The notes beneath the pieces are model-generated. The model had not been told where the DNA came from. It saw only the letters and a program-made list of their open reading frames with translations, and ran no database searches. A stretch of DNA of 11,068 bases from Frankia sp. (GTDB lineage Bacteria; Actinomycetota; Actinomycetes; Frankiales; Frankiaceae), in assembly GCA_019689615.1 (NCBI GenBank), contig JADGHD010000110.1, positions 1 to 11,068 on the forward strand, read 5' to 3'. A program made the position numbers and the translations under genes. Below are positions 5,139 to 11,068 of this stretch, piece by piece; position 1 is the first letter of the stretch; every line of letters starts with the position of its first letter.

Positions 5139-6281
5139 CTATGACCGCGTGGCGGTAGCCCGATACCACAGGGCATCGGCGAGGTGTGCCGCGTTGCACT
5201 CCGGGTCGACGACGGCCACCGCGACGGTGTCGGCTGACAGGGCACCGGCGGGCGCGCCCGGCGTGGCCCCCGGCCGCTGGCCGGGCGCGCCGGCGGCCGC
5301 GGCCCCGTCCGGGGCGTCGAGTACCACCAGGACCGCTGCACGGCCGCGGTAGGTGACCTGGTCCAGGGCGAGCACCGGCCCGCCGACGTCGGCGGCCAGC
5401 TGCCGGTAGCAGCCGAGCAGCTCCGGTGTGGCGAGCGCGGCCGCCACGGCCACGGTCGGCGCGGCGGTCGGCTCGGCCACGGTCGGCGGGGCGGCGCGGG
5501 AGAGGCTGAGCGCGGTGACGGCCGACTCCCGGCCGCTGAGCAGCGCCCGGCCGTGGTCGGTGACCGTGGCCACGGCCGCCGAGCCGCCCGTCGTCGACGG
5601 CGGCTGCTGCGGCGCCTCCTCGGCCGGGACCACGGTGGCACCGCTGTCGTAGACCGGCACCTCGTCGCTCGTGGCCTGCGACGTCACCGCGTCGTCGGCC
5701 AACGTGCCGGCCCCGGGCGCGGACTCGGCCATCTCGGCGCCAGGCCGCGCCTCCGCGGCGATGGCATCCGCGCTGCTGGAAGTGTCGTCCAGCGAGCCGC
5801 CAGGCCGCCAGATGGTCAGCGCAGCGGCGGCGGCGACCACCAGGAGCAGCACCACGAGGAGCGCGCCCCGCTCGGCTGGCACGCGCCGCCTCGCCGAGGC
5901 CGCGCCGGGCGATGCCCGGAAGGCTGCGGCGAACGCGGGCGGGCGCCCGTCGGCCGGGCGGACGCCACCGGCACGGCGCCGCCTGGCACGGGCGGCCGGG
6001 TGTGCCGGGGCTACCTGGCCGGGTGCACCCGGCGGCGGGGTGGCGGCCGCGGCGACCGCCGCCTGGATCCGGGCGGCGACGTCGGGCGGCATGGCGACCG
6101 GGGCGAGCCGGGCCAGCTCCTCGCGTACCCGGCGGAGCGCGAGCACGGTCTGCTGGCAGTCGGCGCACGCGCGGACGTGCCGGTCGACGGAGCCGGGAGT
6201 CCGCTCGCCATCCGCGTACGCGTCGAGCAGCTCGCTGTCCGGATGCCGGTGACCGCGCTCGCCGCGCGGTTCAGGCTCCAC
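5139..6281 (-). CDS. Zinc-finger membrane anti-sigma factor, partner of SigM
   Basis: A 380-residue protein starting at GTG 6281, inside the end of sigM. The N-terminal cytoplasmic part carries the ZAS zinc motif HVRACADC (H35, C39, C42) that clamps ECF sigma factors. A Pro/Ala/Arg-rich linker (about 78-138) leads to one membrane helix (about 140-158, ALLVVLLLVVAAAAALTIW). About 220 residues follow outside. They start as a low-complexity Asp/Ser/Thr/Pro stalk and end in a more ordered domain (about 285-380) that includes LLGCYRQLAADV and VAVAVVDPECNAAHLADALWY. That outer domain has two cysteines, C291 and C362, which could form a disulfide. Context matches the anti-SigM position (mycobacterial RsmA, Rv3912), though this protein is longer. 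It is expected to hold SigM at the membrane until an unknown signal releases it. The gene overlaps sigM by 11 nt. Confidence 0.87.
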   Translation of the reverse strand: MEPEPRGERGHRHPDSELLDAYADGERTPGSVDRHVRACADCQQTVLALRRVREELARLAPVAMPPDVAARIQAAVAAAATPPPGAPGQVAPAHPAARARRRRAGGVRPADGRPPAFAAAFRASPGAASARRRVPAERGALLVVLLLVVAAAAALTIWRPGGSLDDTSSSADAIAAEARPGAEMAESAPGAGTLADDAVTSQATSDEVPVYDSGATVVPAEEAPQQPPSTTGGSAAVATVTDHGRALLSGRESAVTALSLSRAAPPTVAEPTAAPTVAVAAALATPELLGCYRQLAADVGGPVLALDQVTYRGRAAVLVVLDAPDGAAAAGAPGQRPGATPGAPAGALSADTVAVAVVDPECNAAHLADALWYRATATRS

Positions 6282-6945
6282 CGCCGATCACCTCCTCCGG
6301 CGTGCTCGCGTTCGGACTACCCGATGTGCGGGGTGCGCGCCGGGCCCCCCTCTCTGAGACGGAAGGGCTGGCCAGGTGGTTCCCTGGGCGCAGGTAGCCG
6401 AGCTGCTCGGCGAGCCGGGCCCGGCCGCGCGCCGCCCGGCTCTTCACCGTGCCGACGGGCACGCCGAGCAGCTCCGCCGCCACGGCCATCGGCAGTCCCT
6501 CGACGTCGACGAGGACGACGGCGGCCCGCAGCGGGGCCGGCAGCCGGGCGAGCGCTCCGGCCACATCGATGCGAAGCTCGCCTTCGGCGTGCGCGTCCCG
6601 CGGGTCGGCCGGGTCGTGCTCGGTGCCGTCCGGCCCGGTCGGCATCGGCACCGTGGGGCGGGCGGCCTGGCGGCGCAGCCGGTCGAGGGCCGCGTTCACG
6701 GTGATCCGGTGCAGCCAGGTGCGCACCGTCGCCTCGCCGCGGAAGCTGGCCGCCCGCCGGTGCGCGGACAGCATCGCCTCCTGGACGGCGTCGGCGGCCT
6801 CCTCCGGGTCGTGCAGCAGCCGGAAGGCGACCGACCAGAGCCGGTCGGCGTGCGCCCGGAACAGGGCAGGGAAGGCGTCCGGGTCGCCCGCCACGTGCCG
6901 GTGCAGCAGCTCGGCGTCCGGGTCGAGCTGCTCGGGATCGGCCAT
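6271..6945 (-). CDS. sigM: ECF RNA polymerase sigma factor, SigM type
   Basis: A 224-residue sigma factor with the minimal ECF plan. Region 2 covers about 24-93, including the core-binding and -10-reading helices (LLHDPEEAADAVQEAML, then FRGEATVRTWLHRITVNAALDRLRR). A short acidic linker (about 105-122) leads to region 4 at about 130-183, with its helix-turn-helix in AVAAELLGVPVGTVKSRAARGRARL that reads the -35 element. The start is the ATG at 6945, 29 nt after the pseudokinase stop. No good Shine-Dalgarno precedes it, so translation may be coupled to the gene upstream. The open frame continues upstream, but only inside the pseudokinase gene. About 40 residues after region 4 are Ser/Arg-rich and overlap the anti-sigma start. 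In actinobacteria SigM responds to envelope or oxidative stress; the regulon here is not visible. I found no convincing autoregulated promoter. Confidence 0.93.
   Translation of the reverse strand: MADPEQLDPDAELLHRHVAGDPDAFPALFRAHADRLWSVAFRLLHDPEEAADAVQEAMLSAHRRAASFRGEATVRTWLHRITVNAALDRLRRQAARPTVPMPTGPDGTEHDPADPRDAHAEGELRIDVAGALARLPAPLRAAVVLVDVEGLPMAVAAELLGVPVGTVKSRAARGRARLAEQLGYLRPGNHLASPSVSERGARRAPRTSGSPNASTPEEVIGGGA
6286..6296 (-). promoter_or_regulatory. Very strong Shine-Dalgarno of the anti-sigma gene, inside sigM
   Basis: AGGAGGTGATC on the minus strand is complementary over 11 nt to the conserved 3' end of 16S rRNA. The AGGAGG core is 9 nt from the GTG at 6281. It settles the start of the anti-sigma gene and lies within the last codons of sigM, so initiation of the anti-sigma protein should be efficient whenever sigM is transcribed. 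Confidence 0.8.
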
Positions 6946-6974
6946 GGCAGGCAACCGCCGGCCAGCAGCTGGCT

Positions 6975-8876
6975 TCAGGACCGGAACTCGATCTCGGCGA
7001 TCGAGCCCTTGTCCTTGGTCGGGTCGCCGTCCGCGCCCTGGGGCAGGCGGGTCAGCCAGACCACCCAGTAGCTCGACTCCGGCGCGTCGGACGGGATGGC
7101 GATCTCGACGGTGCCGTTCGCCTGCCCGGTGACCGGGTTGCCGATGATCTGGTAGGCGGACACGTCCTGGCGGCTGTCGGTGTTGCCGGCGCGCAGCTCG
7201 AAGGTCACCGGGCCGAGCGTGCCGACGGTCACCAGCACCGACGTCGGCCGCACCGGGGAGGAGAACGCCACCCGGATGCCGACGCCCTCCTTCAGGCCGC
7301 CGAACTGCGTGTTGTCTTCCCGGTGGTTGTAGCCGTCGGTCGTCCACTGGGTCGACCGGTCACCGTCGATCGCCAGCCGGACGTCGGCCGGCTTCTCCTC
7401 GCCGTCGCCCGGCGGTGGGTCGAGCGAGATCGCGCCGGCCGGCTGCAGCGGGGTGCCGGCGACGGTCGCCGGCGGGGTCGTCGCGTCGTCGTTCGGGGTC
7501 CCGCCGTCGCCGCCGGTCAGCTGCAGGGCGAGCACGACCGCCGCGACCAGCACGGCGACCACGACCAGCGACAGGATGACCATCGGGCGGCGCCGGGAGC
7601 GCTGGTTGGCCGCCGCGGCCGCGCGGGCCGCCCGCGGTCCCGGCGCAGGTGCCGGCCCCGGTCCCGCCGGCCGGCCGGCGTCGGCTGGCGGGTAGCCCCG
7701 CTGGGGCGGCGGGTAGCCGTCGTCGCGGTAGCCGGTGGCGCCGGCCGCGTAGCGGGTGCGGTCGTAGTCGTCGCGGTAGCCGCCGTAGCCGTCGTCCTGG
7801 TAGCCGCCGCCGTAGCCGCCGTAGCCAGGGGTGTCGGCACCGTAGCCGGCCTGGCCGTAGGTGTCGTCGAAGCCGGTCGGCATCGGCTCGGTCTCGCCGA
7901 ACGCCATCAGGCCGGTGTCGTGCAGGACGTCGGCCGGGGTCACCGCCTCCAGCTCGGCGATCAGGTCGGCGGCCGTGGTGATCGGCTCGCCGATCGACTC
8001 GTCGCCGAGTACCGCCGCCATCGTGATCGCGTCGAGGTCCCGGGGCACGGCATGGTTGAGCTGGCGCGGGCTCTGCAGCCGGCCGTAGGTGCCGTAGGGC
8101 GCCGGTGGCAGGCCGGTGTCGCCGGGCAGCGGCCAGTAGCCGGTGAGCGCGGCGTAGAGCAGCCCGCCCAGCGCCCGCACGTCGGCGGCGGCGAGCGTCG
8201 CCGGGTCGGTCGAGTCGGTCTGCGCGGTGCCGTCCAGCCGGGCGAGCACGCCGCCGACCTCAAGGTCGATCACCTTGACCGTGCCGTGCCCTGACACGAT
8301 GACGTCACCGGGGCGCAGGCCGCCGTGGTGCAGCCCGCGCTCGTGCGCGGCGGCGATCACCCGGGCGGCGCCGAGGACGACGGCGGCGGCCTGCTCCGGG
8401 CGTGGCGGGCCCTCGGCGGCGATCTCGCGCAGCGTCCGGCCGTCCACCCACTCGGTGATGACGTAGGAGACCTGGCCGTGCTCCGTGGTGGTCACGGTCG
8501 CGTCGTAGGTGGATGCGGCGCCGGGGTGGACCAGCCGGCCGGAGTTCACGGCGGCGGCCAGCAGCGACTCGGCGGCCTGCCGGCGGGCCGGGTCGTTGTC
8601 GCTGTGCTCGACGACCCGGACGGCGACCGGGCGGGTCAGCACCGTGTCGTCACCACGCCAGAGCGTGACCGGTCCACGGGAGCTGAGCACCCCGATCAGG
8701 CGGTAGCGTCGGTCGAGGACGGACTCGGCGAGCAGGGTTGACCCCCCGGCGTCGGTCATGCCCCCGGGTGAGGCGCTCGTTGTCACGTCGTTATCGACGT
8801 CCGCGGACTGCGGCCGGTTGCCTGCCTCGACCACAACGCCTCCGTCGTCCCCGGCTCTGGGTGGCGTGGCTGCCAC
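6975..8876 (-). CDS. Membrane pseudokinase with extracytoplasmic beta-sandwich domain (free-standing counterpart of the MurJ C-terminal region of Rv3910)
   Basis: A 633-residue protein starting at GTG 8876; an ATG at 8759 is an alternative that would remove 39 low-complexity residues. Residues about 55-315 have a Ser/Thr-kinase fold, but every catalytic motif is broken. The glycine loop reads VLSSRGPV, the beta-3 Lys is R87 (RPVAVRVVE), the HRDLKPxN loop is HGGLRPGD with Gly186 in place of the catalytic Asp, and DFG is DLE (204-206). It should not phosphorylate. A Gly/Tyr/Asp-rich linker (about 335-400) and basic patch (RSRRRP) precede one membrane helix (about 432-452). Outside lies a Thr/Pro stalk and a discoidin-like beta-sandwich (about 480-633, with the AIDGDRSTQWTT signature). 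In M. tuberculosis the same modules are fused to MurJ, and the phosphorylated pseudokinase recruits FhaA to restrain peptidoglycan synthesis. The upstream neighbour here is murJ, 204 nt away, and sigM follows at 29 nt. Confidence 0.9.
   Translation of the reverse strand: MAATPPRAGDDGGVVVEAGNRPQSADVDNDVTTSASPGGMTDAGGSTLLAESVLDRRYRLIGVLSSRGPVTLWRGDDTVLTRPVAVRVVEHSDNDPARRQAAESLLAAAVNSGRLVHPGAASTYDATVTTTEHGQVSYVITEWVDGRTLREIAAEGPPRPEQAAAVVLGAARVIAAAHERGLHHGGLRPGDVIVSGHGTVKVIDLEVGGVLARLDGTAQTDSTDPATLAAADVRALGGLLYAALTGYWPLPGDTGLPPAPYGTYGRLQSPRQLNHAVPRDLDAITMAAVLGDESIGEPITTAADLIAELEAVTPADVLHDTGLMAFGETEPMPTGFDDTYGQAGYGADTPGYGGYGGGYQDDGYGGYRDDYDRTRYAAGATGYRDDGYPPPQRGYPPADAGRPAGPGPAPAPGPRAARAAAAANQRSRRRPMVILSLVVVAVLVAAVVLALQLTGGDGGTPNDDATTPPATVAGTPLQPAGAISLDPPPGDGEEKPADVRLAIDGDRSTQWTTDGYNHREDNTQFGGLKEGVGIRVAFSSPVRPTSVLVTVGTLGPVTFELRAGNTDSRQDVSAYQIIGNPVTGQANGTVEIAIPSDAPESSYWVVWLTRLPQGADGDPTKDKGSIAEIEFRS
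7692..7874 (-). repeat. Imperfect Gly-Tyr-Gly coding repeats in the pseudokinase linker
   Basis: Residues about 335-395 repeat short units such as GYGGYGGG, QDDGYGGYRDD and YRDDGYPPP. At the DNA level the unit GCCGTAGCC recurs on the plus strand, most densely around 7780-7830. This is a low-complexity, probably disordered linker between the kinase-like domain and the membrane helix. Such repeats tend to vary in copy number between strains. Confidence 0.7.
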
Positions 8877-9080
8877 GGGGGGTCGTTCTCCGTCGCCAGT
8901 GAGTGTCTCTTGCTGCGGTCCTGCTGTCCTGCTTCGCTGATGTTTCCTTATACGTCGCCCACGTGACCACAGTAGGGGCGACCCCCCAGAACCCTCTCCA
9001 CCCGCCCATGAGGCGCGGAGCGGCTGTCACGGGATGTGATGTTCGCGGTCAAGTGTACGAGGCACCCGTCGACGCGCGGG
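8877..9080 (-). other. Intergenic region between murJ and the pseudokinase gene, possible promoter for the pseudokinase-sigM operon
   Basis: The 204-nt gap is noticeably richer in A and T than its surroundings, for example TGTTTCCTTATACG at 8941-8954. On the minus strand I see -10-like hexamers TATAAG (8952-8947) and TACTGT (8974-8969) and an isolated TTGACC, but no pair with correct 17-18 nt spacing. GGAG is present 11 nt before the GTG at 8876. No open frame here looks like a gene. A promoter is likely because the gap is long for an operon, but I cannot place it. Confidence 0.4.
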
Positions 9081-10985
9081 TCAGCCTCGGCGGAGCTTGC
9101 GCGTGATCATTCGGCGCAGCGCGCGGACCTCGGGGATGCCCATTCGGGTGACCGTGGCGACGAACAGCAGCCCGCCGACCAGCGCGCCGACGATGACGCC
9201 GAGCGTCGAGCCGCCGAAGCCGGTGCCGACGCCGTCGCGGACCACCCTGGCGAGCGCGCCGGCGACGGCGGCGCCGAGGCCGGCGGCGACACTGACCCGG
9301 GCGAGCGTGCCGATCACCCGGTCGCCGTCCATGCCGCCCAGCCGGCGGCGCAGCAGCTGGGTGGTGGCGGTGAGCCCGAGCAGGTAGCCGATGGCGAAGG
9401 CGACGGCCAGCGCCACCGCCCGGTGCTCGGCCTCGATGACCTGGCTGAGCACGAGGCCCGCGACCACGTTCGTGGCGACGACGCCGATGTTCACCAGGGC
9501 CGGGGTGCGGCTGTCCTGGTGGGCGTAGAACACCCGCAGGTGTAGCTGGAACACGGCGAACGGGACCAGCGCGATCGCGAACGCCGACAGCGTGTCGCCG
9601 ACGGCGAGCGCCGCCTCGTACTCGAACGCGCTGTGGTTGAACACCGCCACCGCGATCGGGCGGCCGAGCGCGAACAGGAACAGCGCCGCCGGCACGATCG
9701 CGGTCAGGGTCAGCCTGGTCGCCGTGGACAGGTCGTCGAGCACGAGGTCGCGGCGGCCGTCGGCGGCGTGCCCGCTCATCCGCGGCAGCAGCGCGGTGAT
9801 CACTGACACGCCGATGATCGCGTACGGGAGCTGGAAGAGCTGGTAGCCGTAGGTGTAGATGGTGAAGACCGTGTGCCCGGTCGACAGCCGGGTGATGATC
9901 AGGTAGCCGAGCTGGCTGACGACCACCCACAGCACGGTCCAGCCGGCCAGCCGGATCGCCCGGCGCAGCCCCGGGTGGGCCAGGTCGAGGCGGGGCCGGT
10001 AGCGGAACCGCACCTTGCGCAGCGACGGCAGCAGCGCCACCGTCATCAGCACCACGCCGAACGTCGTGCCGGCGGCGAGCACCGCGACCTGCCCGTCGCT
10101 GATGGTGTTCTCCCCGGTGACCTCCGGGGGCCGCGGGCCGGCGACCACGTAGGTGAACGTCAGGCAGGTCGCGATCACCGCCAGGTTGTTCAGCACCGGC
10201 GTGAACATCGGCGCGGCGAACGAGCCGCGCACGTTGAGGATCGCGCCGATCGTCGCGCCGACGCCGTAGCAGACGATCTGAGGCAGGAACCAGCGCAGGA
10301 ACGTCGCCGCCAGCTCCCGCTCCTCGGCGCCCTTGTCCAGGTAGGCGGACACGATCTGGGGCGCGAGCACCATCCCGACCGCCGCGGCGCCACCGAGCAG
10401 CAGGAACATCAGCGTCAGCAGCGACGAGGCGAACCGCTCCCCGTCGTCCGGGTCCTCCTTGGCCGCCCGGACCAGCACCGGCACGATGACGCTGGTGAGG
10501 ATCCCGCCGATCAGCAGGTCGTAGATGATGTTCGGGATCGTGTTCGCGACGTTGTAGACGTCGGCGACGGCACCGGCGCCCAGCGCGGCGGCGATCGCGA
10601 TCGTGCGCAGGAAGCCCGTCGCCCGGGAGGCGACCGTGCCCAGCGCCATGACCCCGCTGGCCCGGCCCAGCCCGCTGGCCGCCGCTGGCGCGGCCGAGCG
10701 CCGGCCGACCCGCGGGATCACGCTGGTCCGGTCCTCGACCGGTGGCCGAGGCCGCCCGGGCTGCCGCGGCGGGCCGGCCACCCGCCGGTCCCGCGTACCC
10801 GCCGCCCGGGGCCGGTCGGCCAGCGCGGGCCGGTCCTGACGGCGCGCGCCGCCCCGCCGGTCCTGCTCGTCCGTGAGCTCCTCGAGCGCGCCGGAGTCGC
10901 GCGCCGGCGCGACGAGGCCCGGGTCGCGCGTCGCCCGGCGCCTGGCCACCGGCGGACGGGGCTCCTCCGGCGGCTGCGCGGCCAT
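9081..10985 (-). CDS. murJ: MurJ (MviN) lipid II flippase with long cytoplasmic N-terminal extension
   Basis: The sequence reads as 634 residues from the ATG at 10985. Residues 1 to about 108 are a Pro/Arg/Asp-rich hydrophilic extension. The MOP-superfamily flippase core follows, about 525 residues, in line with MurJ's usual 14 membrane helices. The first helix contains SRATGFLRT, giving R121 and R127 equivalent to E. coli R18 and R24. The GAGAVADVYNVANTIPN segment gives D142 equivalent to D39. The second E. coli arginine cluster (LLRRIF) is replaced by IIYDLL. MurJ moves lipid II from the inner to the outer leaflet for peptidoglycan assembly. The start is uncertain: there is only a poor Shine-Dalgarno, and the frame stays open to the right edge (11068), reading Pro-rich sequence without a stop, so the protein may begin outside the window. 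Unlike the mycobacterial version, no kinase domain is fused to the C-terminus, which ends MITRKLRRG. Confidence 0.95.
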   Translation of the reverse strand: MAAQPPEEPRPPVARRRATRDPGLVAPARDSGALEELTDEQDRRGGARRQDRPALADRPRAAGTRDRRVAGPPRQPGRPRPPVEDRTSVIPRVGRRSAAPAAASGLGRASGVMALGTVASRATGFLRTIAIAAALGAGAVADVYNVANTIPNIIYDLLIGGILTSVIVPVLVRAAKEDPDDGERFASSLLTLMFLLLGGAAAVGMVLAPQIVSAYLDKGAEERELAATFLRWFLPQIVCYGVGATIGAILNVRGSFAAPMFTPVLNNLAVIATCLTFTYVVAGPRPPEVTGENTISDGQVAVLAAGTTFGVVLMTVALLPSLRKVRFRYRPRLDLAHPGLRRAIRLAGWTVLWVVVSQLGYLIITRLSTGHTVFTIYTYGYQLFQLPYAIIGVSVITALLPRMSGHAADGRRDLVLDDLSTATRLTLTAIVPAALFLFALGRPIAVAVFNHSAFEYEAALAVGDTLSAFAIALVPFAVFQLHLRVFYAHQDSRTPALVNIGVVATNVVAGLVLSQVIEAEHRAVALAVAFAIGYLLGLTATTQLLRRRLGGMDGDRVIGTLARVSVAAGLGAAVAGALARVVRDGVGTGFGGSTLGVIVGALVGGLLFVATVTRMGIPEVRALRRMITRKLRRG

Positions 10986-11068
10986 GTCCGGCCGGGCCCC
11001 TGCCCGTTCGCCGGGCGGCGGGACCGGCGGCGGAGGTGGCGGGGTCCGTGGGGCGCCCGGCAGCCGGG

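Noticed and set aside
3807..5144. Long plus-strand open frame of 445 codons opposite trxA and trxB
   Set aside because: It is antisense to two genes with complete catalytic motifs. Long antisense frames are expected from the third-position G/C bias, and the translation resembles no family.
5553..6704. Plus-strand open frame opposite the anti-sigma and sigM genes
   Set aside because: Arg/Gly/Ala-rich shadow crossing a real gene junction, with no recognisable domain.
7323..8294. Plus-strand open frame opposite the pseudokinase gene
   Set aside because: A repetitive Val/Ala/Gly/Arg product that mirrors the repetitive linker of the gene on the other strand.
1..11068. Search for mobile elements, CRISPR, tRNA/rRNA, toxin-antitoxin or defence genes
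   Set aside because: No transposase, integrase, direct-repeat array or RNA-gene signature seen; all genes fit the conserved origin-proximal actinobacterial order, so an undescribed accessory system is not supported.

Overview
The window is about 11 kb of very GC-rich DNA whose gene order matches the conserved origin-proximal region of actinobacterial chromosomes. The order parA-parB / GNAT acetyltransferase / cwlM / trxA / trxB / anti-sigma factor / sigM / pseudokinase / murJ is the same as mycobacterial Rv3918c to Rv3910 and the equivalent streptomycete region. Two differences from mycobacteria are that murJ and its pseudokinase are separate genes, and that several proteins carry Pro/Gly/Ala-rich linkers. 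These fit a high-GC actinomycete such as Frankiales, Micromonosporales or Streptomycetales, but I cannot name a genus. From synteny the replication origin should lie to the left of the window.

Layout. Positions 2-1011 (+) hold the last 25 codons of parA and the whole of parB, joined by an ATGA stop/start overlap and followed by a strong hairpin. Positions 1323-1976 (-) encode a GNAT-type acetyltransferase convergent with parB. The stretch 1977-2217 holds a perfect parS site and a degenerate second copy. Everything from 2218 to the right edge is on the minus strand and is transcribed leftwards: murJ (lipid II flippase), a membrane pseudokinase, sigM (ECF sigma factor), its zinc-finger membrane anti-sigma factor, trxB, trxA, and cwlM.

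How the genes work together. ParA, ParB and parS form the chromosome partition system. TrxB and TrxA form the NADPH-thioredoxin disulfide-reducing system, and a textbook sigma-R/sigma-H type promoter (GGGAAT-N18-GTT) sits directly upstream of trxB, so the pair is probably induced by thiol-oxidative stress. SigM and the anti-sigma protein overlap by 11 nt and are a stress-signalling pair across the membrane. MurJ, the pseudokinase and CwlM belong to a network that in mycobacteria is controlled by the Ser/Thr kinase PknB and regulates peptidoglycan precursor synthesis and export.

The window is conserved core genome. I see no insertion sequence, prophage, CRISPR array, tRNA, rRNA, toxin-antitoxin pair or defence island, and no undescribed multigene system. 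The points most worth checking are regulatory (parS pair, trxBA promoter, possible leaderless cwlM transcript, tandem hairpins after trxA) and architectural (free-standing pseudokinase, MurJ N-terminal extension, CwlM with complete zinc ligands but no signal peptide, CxxC in the acetyltransferase).
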